The notes beneath the pieces were generated by a model that searched no databases, was not told where the DNA came from, and was given only the letters and a program-made list of their open reading frames with translations. Source: Sipunculus nudus (Eukaryota; Annelida; Sipuncula; Golfingiida; Sipunculidae). Taken from it: a stretch of DNA of 64,000 nt. Shown here piece after piece: positions 27,601 through 37,386 of the stretch (position 1 is its first letter; each line of letters starts with the position of its first letter). The position numbers and the translations under genes were made by a program. The stretch spans positions 31,241,519 through 31,305,518 of the forward strand of contig CM049306.1 of NCBI GenBank assembly GCA_026874595.1. Reading direction: 5' to 3'.

Positions 27601-30600
27601 TATAGAGCACCCTCACATTTCCACAGCTTGCTGAAAGCTGATTTTTACTTAAGCTACAGCAGTGCCTTGTCTGTAAAGTTTGATTATCAAAGTCACCATG
27701 GTAACCCCTGTGATGTTGCAAAGGCTTGATGTAACTCTTTGTAAAATAAATTGATTTTTCAAACAAATGAGAACTAAATGTATATGGTGTGAAAACTATT
27801 TTGAACCCTTTGTTGCAGAGTAAAAATTGAGCTATTTAAGATCAATTGTGTTAGATATATGTAATCTTTTTTCTGATGTTTTACATTTCATTCCTTTGAT
27901 GATAATCCTTTGAACTATTTCTATTGATAAATAATGACAACATAAAAGTTGCTCTAAAATCATAAATAATGACAACATAAAAGTTGCTCTAAAATCATAA
28001 AGAAATCAATTTTATTTTTAGTATAAGAAATAGTTTTTTTATAAATATATAAATAATAGTGCATACTTTTAAAGAAACCTTTGAAAATTCTTACTTTCTG
28101 CATCTATGTTCATATTTTGACTGACAGTTTTATCTATAATTCTTTATTGCATTAAATGATTTGTGTTTAAAACTGATCAGATTTCTGCAGGTATTCTGGA
28201 TTGTTGCATGTTCAAAAAATTGCATAAGAAATAAATTGCATTGTCGCATTTCAACATCGGAGAGAACAAAAAAAATGAGCACACACTGTGTTGCAAGATA
28301 TGTTGTTTAAGTTACACAACTCAAGGACTTTGCACTCACTGAATATACACTTAACAGCACTGCTGATGTGCATGTCAACAATTTTAATATCCTTGTAGTA
28401 ACAAATCTGTGTACCTCTAGTATGTAATGAGTGTTTTATATATTGTATCTGTATAGCAGCGAGGATGCCCAGAGTACTGGCAGTGACAAGGATGACCAGC
28501 GAAAGGCTGTACTACACCTGTACATACTGAGTGCAAGCTCCCCGATTCTGGCCCTGACGCAGTGTGCATGGAAGAACTATACACTGAGGGGGACTCTCCT
28601 TATGGACCCAGAAACCCTAGAGAAGTTCCAGGCAAATCAGCGGGTACCCGCTCACAGGTCTGTGTTAATGTTTAAATAAAACATATTGTGATTCTAACAA
28701 TATAAATGGTAGTCAGTCTTACTTACCTCTAGCAGTGAAGTTGGAATCCAAATGTTGAGGCAAGATCAGTTTATACACCTGTCTTGTCAAAATGAATAAC
28801 CACTAGCATTGAACCAGGTACTGTCATGAGTATAATATTAAAGGAATAGTTCCAAGTGATTCTTATGTCTGGTTCATAAATCAAAACCTTTTTGAAGTCA
28901 GTGGAGGAAAGCTCTCTGGTATGTACTCCATGCAATAAATTGAAGAATAATTGTAGAGAAGCAAAAACATAAAAAACTCTAATTTAATTATCAAATATGG
29001 ATGTAGAAAAAAAAAAATGGTTAGATTTTTATGATGCATGGAAATGAGGACATACTGTTCTACTTCATTACCTCTGACAAGCGACTTAGGTTTACTTTTG
29101 GCAGCCCTGCATGGTTATTTCGTTTGTAAATCTATTAGCAACATTACTCAAAAATTTATTAGAAGATTTGATGAAATTTTCAGGATAGCTTTGCAATGAT
29201 ACAAGGAACAATTTATTAAATAAAGAGGGGGGGGGGGGGGTGATCCAGATCACTCTTTTGATCCAGGAATTTTTTAAGGTAAAACACTGCATTTCTGACA
29301 GTGCCATATGGGGGTAATAAGCTGCCTCCGAGTGCAAATTTCTAGTTACAGCTGTGGTTAAGATGTCAGTGAACAGTCAGATTTTGAATGATTTGGGATA
29401 AAAAAATATGAGATCTGTTGGTTTCTTATTCTGTTAGGAATCTTTTGATGTCTGAGATAATTATGAGACCCTGTCACAGTAAAAGTTATAACAACACTGT
29501 GTGGACTCAGGGAATTAAATTCCATATTTTGTGAACTTTCAAGAGAGTTTTAAGACAGTTTAAAATTTAGTTCCACTGTGCAGCTGGTATGCTTATGGTA
29601 GGATATATTTTGCCTATTCATGCATATAATATAGGCTTAATATGACTATGGAGGAGACTGAAATTACTTAACTTGAACTCTGTAGTAGCATGTGGAAAGT
29701 TCATTGCTGAACCTGTATTTCAGTGAGAAACTAGAGTCATTATTCTGCCAGTTGAAGCAGGAACTGTTAAATCCTGCCAACACGATTGAGGATATAGGTA
29801 ACCTGGTCAGTGAGCTGAAGGCAGCGGCGGAGAAAAACATGGCCATTAAAAAACTCTTCTGGAAGGTAAGGGTGTCTGGTGCACCATAATGCTTAACAGT
29901 TACAGCTGTGGGGAACTAATTTAGAGCATGCAAGAGCAAACATATAAAGCAGATATTTATATTAAAGCACACACATATTCACGTTTCCAGCTTACACTTG
30001 ATACTGAGTACAAAACATCCTGATATGGACTATCTGATCGGGGATGCTTTCTTCGTTCCCCCCTTCAGTTGAAGAGAATTGGAGGAAAATGACTTGTTAT
30101 ACATACATCAATAAAAATAGCATTTCCTGTATTGTAATTTTTGATACTATGGAAGAGTAAATTTCACATTCAACCATTTTCAGTATCATGTATATTTGTT
30201 GTGGTAAGATACGCGGATAGATTAAATCAGCCATAAAAAAATTACATTTTACATGATAAAGAAAAAAATCAAGGTAGTACTTGTATACATGTAGATTTGG
30301 TTTATTTATTTAGCTTCTACAATAATCTCAAGGGAAAAGCATTCTTCATGTACATTATGGCTTTTAAACAAAAAAATTCTATATGCGGTTAACCAGTTTT
30401 AACTTAATAATAATATATATAATTGTTTATGAACATTATTTATGCCTTTTTTTTAATAATCTGTGCTCCTCAGGAAGCAGAGGTGAGGTTCAATATTATT
30501 TCATTAAATAAAATTTTTTGCAGACCTTATTTTACAGGGCTCTTTATGTTTTATTCACTGTATTATTTCTGTTGTTGTTCCTATCTGGAATGGGCAACAA

Positions 30601-33600
30601 TTGTGTGTTAGCTTCAGTAACATTGGTGCACATTGTTATTAGTTTAAATATAAATATTTATAGTTTTTTATATGTTTTTATTTGCAGCCCCATTGTGGTA
30701 TTTATTTGTTCAGAAGGAACAAATGTAGATTTAGGAATCACAAAGAATTTTCACCTGCACATTATCTTTCTTTAATTCAAGTGTCATGAGAAAATACTTG
30801 CTAATGCTCAGAGATTTATATATCTTCTGCTCAAAAACCTGAAGGTTAAATGTGGACCACAAAATGCCCAGATTACACAAAATAAGTACTGGTATTGATT
30901 GGTGTAACACTAACTTTTAACGGGGCAAAAACACATACCAACTTAATAAATTGAAGTATATGATGACTATGGCTTTAGCTATACATTATCTCTCAATATG
31001 ATACATTTTGTGATACTTGGGGTAGGATTTTACAGATTATAAGATACATGTTAGTGGCATCCCAATAAGATACCGAGTCTGTGCTCTTTTCACAAGTTAA
31101 AGTTATGTAAAGTAATGGTGGCAGCTTGCTTTTTGTATAGGCATAAGAATCTTTCTTTTGTTTAAATAATAATCCATGCAAAAAACATCTTTGTGCTTGT
31201 GGTACCAAAAGGTTGTCTCTGTTCAAGATAAAAAAAATGAAAGCAAACTGTATTTACAAATAATTTGTGATTCATTGCAGAGTATATATTTGTATACAAT
31301 AAATTTAACATTTTATGTTTGTTGTAGACATCAGAACTGTTCACTTTCCTCATAAAGCAACTGAAACTCTACCTGCCCAAGTCCCCGGTCGACATTCATT
31401 CAGACACAGGCCGCGCCAGCAGAGCTGATGAGTTTGAGTAAGTTTTAAATGGAAAAATACATAATTACATACTGGGAATAATTTACGTAGATTAGCATCA
31501 CAATTGACTACTCAGTTCTGGTCAAGTGCTAATGATTTGCCTGTTTTGATTAGCTATGACTGCTAATCCAGAATTATATAAGGAGGCAGGTCCATCATGG
31601 AAAATAAATAGATTTGAGGGAACCATTGTAATTTAGAAACTCATGATATTTGGACTGTTTGAAGAACTTGGATCCATAATTGGTGAAGTGATAAAATTGT
31701 GGTTCATGCACTGAACATCTAGTCCTTGTCTCTTACAGCTTGTAATTGCTATGAAAAATAGTTTAAATTTTGTTATTAAATTTTTGCAGTAATTTAGTTC
31801 TACTCTCTTTTTATGATCCATTGAACTAATTATTCTCAAGATTTATATTGCCTGTAAAAACATATAAAGGCTTAAATAAAGCTAATGCTGAAACTGCTAC
31901 TGAAAGTCATATCCTGCTAATGATTTGCAGGACTCACTTACTGTGATCCCTGATCAATTATCTTGAAGTAAATTATTCCCTGATACACATGAACATCTCT
32001 CTGTGGCTTATAAATGTAATATCATCATGGTGTAAATTAATGGGAGATAAAATATGTATATTTATTTATTTTTTTCTTTAAGCTCCAGTAATAAAACTAT
32101 TTAGCTAGCATTTATATTCCTTTGCCAAAGATTAAAAAATGACTCTTATACTGTAAAATTACGCTACTGTTTTAGTTTAAATTTTACTCAAACTTGACTC
32201 TGCAATTAATCAAATGTATACTTCATTCCTTAAGGGACTGTGCATCTTTTTATAACATAAAAAAAACATTAATAAAATAAAAAAAATTTTGAAAGTATTG
32301 AATAAGGAATATGGACATGCCATGTAGATAAAAATCAGTATTACCTGCATACACAAAGGAGATGTTTGTCCAGTATGTATCCGGCCAAAGGAATTGTTAA
32401 GTGTAACAAATTTTGCTGGATCTACATAGTTTACCAGATGTGGGGCAGTCTTTACAGCATGTTACTGTACATATGAAATCTCAACACACACTCTGTAGCT
32501 GCATAATTCTACACATGCTGCATTCCATGCATCTGGAATCTTAGCTTAAAAATAAGAATCTTGATATGATGACACATCTTTGCTTTCTTTTACTCAGATT
32601 ACTAATCCTTCTGGTTGAGACCTTATCATTAATGTTCCGAGAGACAGAGATTGTACCTTCTCGTCTACATTGTTTACGTGCTGGTCGAGGGAAAGTAGCA
32701 CTTGACCTTGTGATGACCTTGACATGCTTTCCGGAGCTCCCGGTGAAGTACGTCCCTCCGACGACCTCAGCAGCTGCTCTGATGCAGTCCTCACAGGCTG
32801 ACCAGTGGAGATGCAGAATGGACATAGAGGTCAGTAACGGAGTCTGAAATGTCTCTCAGCAAACCCCTTGATAGTAATGATCAGATCTGGGGTCAGTTAA
32901 AATATTTTAATTTCAGGTCAGTTAATTTGAGAATTTTAATGCAACTTCAGTTCCAGTTCATTTCATGTCTGTTAAATGAATCTGGTAATACATGTGTAAT
33001 ACAAATTCCAATTTAGATAAATATTTTCAGAGTAAGTTCAGATGATAAACCATGATGAAAACCATGTTGTCTAAGAGGTAAAGAAGAGATCACAGTACAT
33101 TTACAGCAATTACAAAACTTTTGATTTGGAATACCAGTGTTTGCCATTAGGGATTCTCTGCCAATCAAGAGGAAACTGCCTCAAACTACTAGTACTGCAA
33201 GCAGACAACCTTAAAAATCCCTTGCTATGAGTTTTGGCTAAGGAGAGCAATCTGAACCATTTATTGCAACCCTATTATCAATGTACAGGCCAATTATGAT
33301 ATTTCTAGACAAATGCATTTTATTATAGGTAATGAAAGCTTATATATTTCTAAATTAAATAAAGGTATTGGTTATCTGTGGTAAATAAAGCTGATTTCTT
33401 TTTCCATTTATATTTTTCAGCTGGCCAAGTTGTTGCAGGAGTTCACATCAGTGGCTACGTCAGTCATGTATGAACTGTTGACAATAGCAGGACAGGTAGG
33501 TCAAAATGAACATCCATTACCCAACACTGTGGTGAATAACCACCTTGTATCTTACTATAATTTGAGGATTTGGGTGTGGTCAGAAAAATGTTATTCTGCC

Positions 33601-35976
33601 TTAAACTTTACTGATACACATCCCCTTGCCACCAAACTTATCCACGGATATATTCTCACCTGGAAGCTTTCCTTGAACTAGTTTGTTGATATATCTGGAG
33701 CTTTTATCGAATCCTGGCAAGTTTAAGATGTAAAAATATGGGTGTACCTGTTGTGCATATTAAGAGAAGTTTAATATATGTCAAATAAAAACTTAAAACC
33801 ATTTGTGATAGTTTTGAATACACTATGACTGTCTGAGTAAGAAAAATTGTATATATGAAATGCCTCTAAAATAGTGTGCTAGTATTATCTCTCTCTCTCT
33901 ATATATATATATATTTAATATGTTAAACTCCACTTATTGACCATGCTTGAACAGATGCCTCAAATTCAGTCACTGTTTTATTTATTTATAACACATTTTG
34001 CATCAGTTTTGCAGATTTATAGCTCATTTGCTGTATTAGAACAGTATAAAGTGTTAAGAATAAATTTGGACAAATTTTGGTGAATCTGCTGTAGTTGTTG
34101 CCTGACATTCTGCCAATCTTCTGTTACAGTCTAACTGGGGAGATAGCAAGGACAGCTTCTTCAATGCTGCTTGGCTGATCAATGCCCTGGAACAGCTCAA
34201 TACCACTGTGAGTACTTGATCCCAACATTCACCAGCAGTGTAGAATCAATTGTGTTATTGTCTTGAATTCTTGTTATTAAGAAATACCTTGAACTAAATA
34301 AATACTAGGTATACAATAGGGATTTTTTTACCTCAAGTACAACATAATTCTGAAGAAGGATCATATTGATATTTAAGTATATTCGCTGAAAATTTTATTT
34401 CAGTATTCTTTAGAAGCCGTATTACATTCAAGCTGACTTGTGTTCTTTTAAATATACTATGTTATCCGATTTACCTTGACAAATTCCAACTCGATCAAGG
34501 GAAATTGAGACTTGGAGAGAAAGATGCAGAGAATCATGATTTTGCGATCAAGATATTGAGAAATCACAAGATCCAGATTGAGTGAGAAATTGGATGAGAT
34601 GGTTATTGAAAGGTCAACATCAAGAGATTTAAATCAAAAGAGAATGAGATAAAGAGACATATTAAGATAAATAAAGATGAGATCCAGAGACAGAGGGAAG
34701 AATGAGAGATAGACTGGCAGATGGACAGACAGACAGCCTTTATTGTGTGCATCTTGAATTTATCATATATATTATGTGCAAGTCTGTTGTTGTTGCTTTA
34801 ACTGTCATAAAATGTTAATACAATTGTACACCACTGCCTGTTTTGATTATAATTTTGTCTTTCTTACAGGAGAAATATCTTGAACGTGTGATAGGTCAAG
34901 CCATGCGACTGGTAGGGCCCGCAAAGCAGGTGGCACTGACTCCAGCCAAAGCAGTGCTGGTGTACCAGCAGTTCTATGTGCTGGATATGGTGGTGACTTA
35001 TAGTCCAAAACTACTCCTGTACCTGCGCAACAACTTCTATGAAGAATTCAAGTAAGAACTGTAACAGTAAAATTTACACAATGGGAACAGAATAGGAAAC
35101 TTGATATAAAGAGCCAACTATTTTGAATATACTCTGTTTCACCAACTTGTGTCTACCTTTTCTTAAGATATAATTTTCTTAAAAGCTTATATTTTTCAGT
35201 TATTTCCTAGAAATCTGCATATGAAAGTGAAAGCATTATATGACATTCAAGAATTTTAAATTAAATCTCGATAAAATTTTCACAACTTTTTGGACTTTTT
35301 GAATGATCTGACAGATGTTCCTGCATGTGTACCCATATTCTTTTTAATTGGTCAAATTTTTTAGAGTGTTCACTTGACGTCATCCAATCAGCAGCTGTCA
35401 GCTTAGGCTGTTTTTGCATATGACCAATGACCTTGATTATCATTAATTGGGGCTGATATTTTAATTGTTATAAAATGTAACTGGTAAAAATGTTCATAGC
35501 AGAAAACAGGTGGACACAAGGGGATTGCTATTTTATGGAGAGCATCTTTTGAAAATAACTGATCAAGGAGGGGGGAGGTGGGATGGTTCTGCAAGGAAGT
35601 GCTTTAAGAGAGAAAACATTGCAGCCCTAAGTTAGATTAAGATGCCATAGAAAACTTGAGGTCAAAACTTCCACTTAAAAAGAAAGTAAATACATTAATT
35701 AATGATGACATATTGCATGTAGGGAAAATAAATCACTTGAAATTAAAAAAATATATATATATATTTCTGGAGACCATTTACCTATGTGTGTATCTCACTG
35801 TTCAGTTTTGTAATAGTTTAATTTGTAAACATTGGGTTTGTTTCAGGTATTATCTCCAGAAGCCGGTGATACTATTAAAATTCCCTCCGGAGTACCTCAT
35901 CTCTTCCTACACACTGCATCATATCAGTAAAGTTATGTCAGCCGTGCTTCAACGCAAGATCAAAATCCATCACTGA
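6424..35976 (+). CDS. C12orf56: C12orf56 orthologue, complete ten-exon coding region (697 aa)
   Basis: Coding exons are 6424-6672, 20502-21196, 28457-28657, 29724-29865, 31328-31437, 32598-32829, 33421-33495, 34130-34207, 34870-35051 and 35847-35976. All nine introns are GT-AG and every junction is in phase, giving 2094 nt including the TGA. The N-terminus (SKLEAFLKKNLNP, FKYVILGDEWIYLTENPPK) and the C-terminal blocks (LHLYILSASSPIL, ELKAAAEKNMAIKKLFWK, LSLMFRETEIVPSRL) match what I recall of the vertebrate C12orf56 family, whose molecular function is unknown to me. Residues 84-315 are a long Ser/Lys-rich, probably disordered region. The C-terminal half looks helical. No signal peptide or clear membrane segment is seen. 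The start is fixed by an in-frame TAA at 6418-6420. At 697 residues it is somewhat longer than the roughly 620 I recall for human, mostly because of the disordered exon 2. Intron 1 (13.8 kb) and intron 2 (7.3 kb) are repeat-rich. Confidence 0.9.
9720..9790. repeat. Fragment of a dispersed short repeat
   Basis: The phrase 'cagctgagcggcgtgaccca-gggtccctt' also appears in diverged form at about 1522-1550 ('agctgagctctgtgacccactggtcc') and 18288-18318 ('cagctgagcacagtgacca-tggatccctt'). Three occurrences in one window suggest an interspersed family; its full length and ends were not determined. Confidence 0.5.
11588..11980. mobile_element. 393-bp MITE with CTGTGGTT termini and TA target duplication
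   Basis: The left end reads TA|CTGTGGTTCCC and the right end AACCACAG|TA, so the termini are inverted and flanked by the dinucleotide TA. Just inside, 'cgcgagggttt' near the left end is matched by 'aaaccctcgc' near the right, with 'ttcgcga' elements in both halves. No transposase ORF is present. TA duplication and size fit a Tc1/mariner-type non-autonomous element, although the superfamily cannot be proven without a related autonomous copy. Confidence 0.8.
13140..14080. repeat. Decayed internally repetitive element in intron 1
   Basis: It starts with an inverted motif, CCCCTGCCTCAATGGAGGAGGG, then 'atagtgtctgtccgt'. Recurring phrases 'tctcaaaaagttt-acta-gatct' (about 13207, 13370, 13795) and 'atacaaaattttaatatttcatat' (13333, 13619) suggest two or three diverged units of about 200-300 bp. 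Similar bracketed motifs occur near 41838 and 63023. Confidence 0.55.
14846..15075 (+). mobile_element. tRNA-derived SINE
   Basis: A polymerase III B-box-like sequence, GGTTTCGATCC, lies at 14891-14901 and is framed by the complementary arms CTGGG and CCCAG as in a T-stem. A weak A-box region precedes it at about 14850-14880. A tRNA-unrelated body follows, ending in 'ccatctgagccatgg...gtaccatccaagtaaaataaata'. A second, 5'-truncated copy in the opposite orientation at about 27103-27172 confirms that this is a dispersed family rather than a tRNA gene. Confidence 0.75.
15154..15480. repeat. CTGTCCGT-rich interspersed repeat
   Basis: 'tccattgtccgtctgtccgtcctgctgtccgtcta' at 15190-15222 is a short array of TCCG/TCTG units heading a longer non-coding segment. 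It directly precedes the palindrome-cored array and may be part of one compound element; I could not define its ends. Confidence 0.45.
15780..16590. repeat. Second GGTGGCGCCACC-cored array, alternating A/B units
   Basis: Six cores lie at 15822, 15971, 16111, 16256, 16385 and 16533, with spacings of 149, 140, 145, 129 and 148 bp. Cores 1, 3 and 5 are followed by 'tgcaaccat-tttgcacag' and cores 2, 4 and 6 by 'tacattca-gttca-gctgcaga', so the true period is an A+B dimer of about 270-290 bp. Cores 2 and 6 carry one and two mismatches. Overlapping minus-strand ORFs here (repeated VAGGAT) are products of the repeat and not a gene. Confidence 0.9.
17199..17216. repeat. Poly-C tract
   Basis: A C-homopolymer run interrupted by one T lies in intron 1. 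A second one with adjoining ACC repeats lies at about 17881-17910. Confidence 0.85.
18913..19053. mobile_element. ~141-bp MITE-like element with ~25-bp terminal inverted repeats
   Basis: The left end, AGTGAAACCTGTTTAATAAA followed by ACCACCTGTG, is matched in reverse complement at the right end by AGTGGAACCTGTCTGAAAGA followed by CCACCTGTGT. It has no coding capacity. No clear target duplication was seen, so the superfamily is not assigned. Confidence 0.7.
20397..20447 (-). mobile_element. LINE 3' tail directly upstream of C12orf56 exon 2
   Basis: On the minus strand the sequence reads 'gggattaataaagtatgtctta' followed by TTATC-type repeats, as in the tail of the LINE fragment at 4930-5797. 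Only the 3' end is present. It lies about 55 bp from the exon 2 acceptor at 20501, so it abuts the branch-point region. Confidence 0.6.
20502..21196 (+). CDS. C12orf56: C12orf56 exon 2 (residues 84-315), disordered region
   Basis: The acceptor is TTGCAG at 20496-20501 and the exon ends CTTAG before GTAAAA, phase 2. The first part (VNDFPSFLSG, HITINYCA) continues the N-terminal domain. The rest is rich in Ser, Lys, Glu and Pro with repeated RHSSGSD/RKSSSN-like stretches and an acidic EDEGDETE segment, which suggests disorder and phosphorylation; this is inference from composition. Confidence 0.9.
22163..23000. mobile_element. Copy of an inverted-repeat element related to the one at 36558
   Basis: The left end 'gggttgttacgatacatta' resembles the left end at 36558 ('gggctgtaacaatacatta'). 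The right portion 'gatatgatatttgactttctatcgtgatgtata' at about 22956-22988 matches 'tgtatgatatttgactttgtattgtgatgtatc' at 37315-37347. Boundaries are approximate and the right terminus is degraded. A foldback structure lies inside it. The termini look hAT-like, which is uncertain. Confidence 0.5.
22342..22718. repeat. Foldback (long inverted repeat) element in C12orf56 intron 2
   Basis: Outer arms of about 90 bp at 22342-22432 and 22625-22718 are inverted copies: 'cactatgttccc', 'attttatca-agccatgtat', 'ttgccag-aaaatggataa' on the left recur as reverse complements on the right. Inner arms at about 22526-22549 and 22587-22608 (CAGACAGACAGGCCC against GGGCCTGTCTGTCTG) are also inverted, leaving a loop of about 37 nt. 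The left side carries about 95 bp absent from the right, so the hairpin has one large bulge. No ORF of interest. Confidence 0.85.
24683..24894 (+). CDS. Candidate optional exon of C12orf56 (alternative 3' end or cassette)
   Basis: After an acceptor-like TTCAG at 24678-24682, an open frame continues in the phase set by exon 2 and encodes SHPVHNVENVKAGHSCFG, a basic KKKKRRK cluster and PPDLSPVTENGHESP before a hydrophobic stretch and a TAA at 24892. Exon 2 joins exon 28457 in frame without it, so it is optional. If it is a cassette, it needs a phase-2 donor; a weak one (ATT|GTGTGT) lies after 24805, giving 123 nt. Otherwise it would be an alternative terminal exon of about 70 residues. The basic cluster resembles a nuclear localisation signal. 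Confidence 0.35.
27103..27172 (-). mobile_element. 5'-truncated second copy of the SINE
   Basis: Reverse-complemented, it reads 'tatcatctgagccatggagtgcc...gtacaatccatgtaaaataat', matching the 3' part of the SINE at 14988-15066. Only the tRNA-unrelated tail is left. Confidence 0.65.
27928..27997. repeat. Perfect 35-bp tandem duplication
   Basis: Two identical adjacent copies of a 35-bp unit containing 'aatgacaacataaaagttgc' lie in intron 2. Identity indicates recent origin or a local assembly effect. Confidence 0.9.
28457..28657 (+). CDS. C12orf56: C12orf56 exon 3 (residues 315-382)
   Basis: The acceptor TATAG ends at 28456 and the donor CAG|GTCTGT follows 28657. The first base completes a Ser codon begun in exon 2. 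It encodes the conserved block LHLYILSASSPILAL followed by WKNYTLRGTLLMDPE. Confidence 0.9.
29227..29240. repeat. Poly-G tract (14 G)
   Basis: A homopolymer run in intron 3; length is likely variable and prone to sequencing error. Confidence 0.9.
29724..29865 (+). CDS. C12orf56: C12orf56 exon 4 (residues 382-429)
   Basis: It is bounded by TTTCAG and GTAAGG and ends in phase 0. It encodes an amphipathic helical stretch including LVSELKAAAEKNMAIKKLFW, one of the clearest family signatures. Confidence 0.92.
31328..31437 (+). CDS. C12orf56: C12orf56 exon 5 (residues 430-466)
   Basis: The acceptor is TTGTAG and the donor GA|GTAAGT, phase 2. It encodes TSELFTFLIKQLKLYLPKSP, continuing the conserved helical core from exon 4. 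Confidence 0.92.
32598..32829 (+). CDS. C12orf56: C12orf56 exon 6 (residues 466-543)
   Basis: It lies between ACTCAG and GTCAGT and returns the frame to phase 0. It encodes LLILLVETLSLMFRETEIVP and then a more variable segment ending RMDIE. The MFRETE motif is a family signature. Confidence 0.92.
33421..33495 (+). CDS. C12orf56: C12orf56 exon 7 (residues 544-568)
   Basis: A 75-nt exon between TTTCAG and GTAGGT, phase 0 at both ends. It encodes LAKLLQEFTSVATSVMYELL, a probable helix. Confidence 0.9.
34130..34207 (+). CDS. C12orf56: C12orf56 exon 8 (residues 569-594)
   Basis: A 78-nt exon between TTACAG and GTGAGT, phase 0 at both ends. It encodes SNWGDSKDSFFNAAWLINAL and the following EQLNTT. 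It was recovered purely from splice sites and phase. Confidence 0.88.
34870..35051 (+). CDS. C12orf56: C12orf56 exon 9 (residues 595-655)
   Basis: It lies between CTTACAG and GTAAGA, phase 2 at its end. It encodes EKYLERVIGQAMRLVGPAKQ and a hydrophobic, Leu-rich stretch ending LRNNFYEEF. Confidence 0.92.
35847..35976 (+). CDS. C12orf56: C12orf56 last coding exon (residues 655-697) and stop
   Basis: The acceptor TTTCAG ends at 35846 and the first G completes the Lys codon of exon 9. It encodes YYLQKPVILLKFPPEYLISS and ends KIKIHH-TGA at 35974-35976. A weak ATTAAA at 36329-36334 and an AATAAA at 37381-37386 are possible polyadenylation signals; which one is used cannot be told. Confidence 0.92.
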
Positions 35977-36557
35977 AGCTTGCAGCCACAAGAAACTGAC
36001 CAGCAACAGCAGTCAGCACCATGGATAACATCCATAAGCCAGCACAAGTTTTCACTGCTTGTAAAATTATGCCATTCAGTTTGACATTACCACATTCCAT
36101 TTTTTTTGTACGAAAAAGCTTTTAGTGTGATATTTTGCCACTTTTCATTCTCCTAGGAAGTGTAACAATCCTAGGGGACATAGGTAGAAAATGTAACAAA
36201 TATATTTATATATAAACTGTTGAAGTCCAGTGATCTCAACTGTTTGGCCCAAACTACCTGTGTGAGTGTTGACATCACAGTTTTTGCTTATAAACAGTTA
36301 ATTTATTGTAGCATTCAGGATGCTGTAAATTAAAGAGGTCCTGTTGTTGATATATAAATATCCAGTACAAAATGCAGCATAAAAATTCAGTGTTAGGAAG
36401 ATATAGATTTAAATTTAATTAGCCTGTTGAAAGGCTAGGCCAATTGCAAGGTATGCTGAATCTGCACAATGGTAAATAGGACTATTGTGATGTGTTTGTT
36501 CAGGTTGTTTAGAAAATGATGCAATGTAATGTGGTCAATGCCAGCTGCATCATTAAA

Positions 36558-37372
36558 GGGCTGTAACAATACATTATGTCACGATATGATACATAACATG
36601 ACACTTTTCACTTGGTATGATTCATATTAATAAGCAATACAAACTGAGAGTCCAGGAGAATTAGGCTCTATTCATTGAGAGCCTCATGGGGGTTTCAAGC
36701 GTCCAGAGGGAACCTGTCAGCTTTTGTCCATGTATAAATTAAACATATTTTTTACTTCACATATTTTTGCAGATAAGGCGCATGATAACGTTACATTTCT
36801 TAATGTTTATGAATAAGCCCTTCGATCCCCATGTTGGTGTTTTATAGAACACTTTGCATTGATAACCCATCATAATCAAACATAGTTGCCTACTTTGGTG
36901 TTATTTGCACTGGTCAGTGACTGTAAAAGTGCCTGGCTTGTATCTTTCGAACCTACAGTCACAAACCTGTATGTCTTTCTGGACTCTCAGACCCCCAGCA
37001 CTAAGCATGCAAATGAGATTTTGTGCATCCCAGATCCATAAACCAAGCATTCCTGAAATACACACACACACGCACACACGGTTTATTATAGTTAAGATTA
37101 AAACAAAGTGGTCTTCCGTGTTCATAGAAAGATTACAAAACTTGATTTCCAAACTGTTATTAAGTTCTATATTCAAACAGTTAACCAATCAGATGTGATT
37201 CAACTTGCTTCTGACCGGTATTTCACCTAACATTACATATATGGCACTGAGAGACTTGTCCACCCAATAATCACATATTGTTACGGCATCAGTATAGGAA
37301 CATCTGACGATGCTGTATGATATTTGACTTTGTATTGTGATGTATCACTACACTAGTGTATTGTTACAGTCC
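36558..37372. mobile_element. ~815-bp non-autonomous element with terminal inverted repeats
   Basis: The left end GGGCTGTAACAATACATTA is the inverted counterpart of the right end, whose reverse complement starts GGACTGTAACAATACACTA; subterminal 'gatacat' and 'tgatacatcac' also correspond. No transposase-like ORF is seen. It lies in the 3' flank or 3' UTR of the C12orf56-like gene, and a diverged relative lies at about 22163-23000. Termini suggest a hAT-type element, but no 8-bp target duplication was found. Confidence 0.65.
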
Positions 37373-37386
37373 ATATGGTTAATAAA

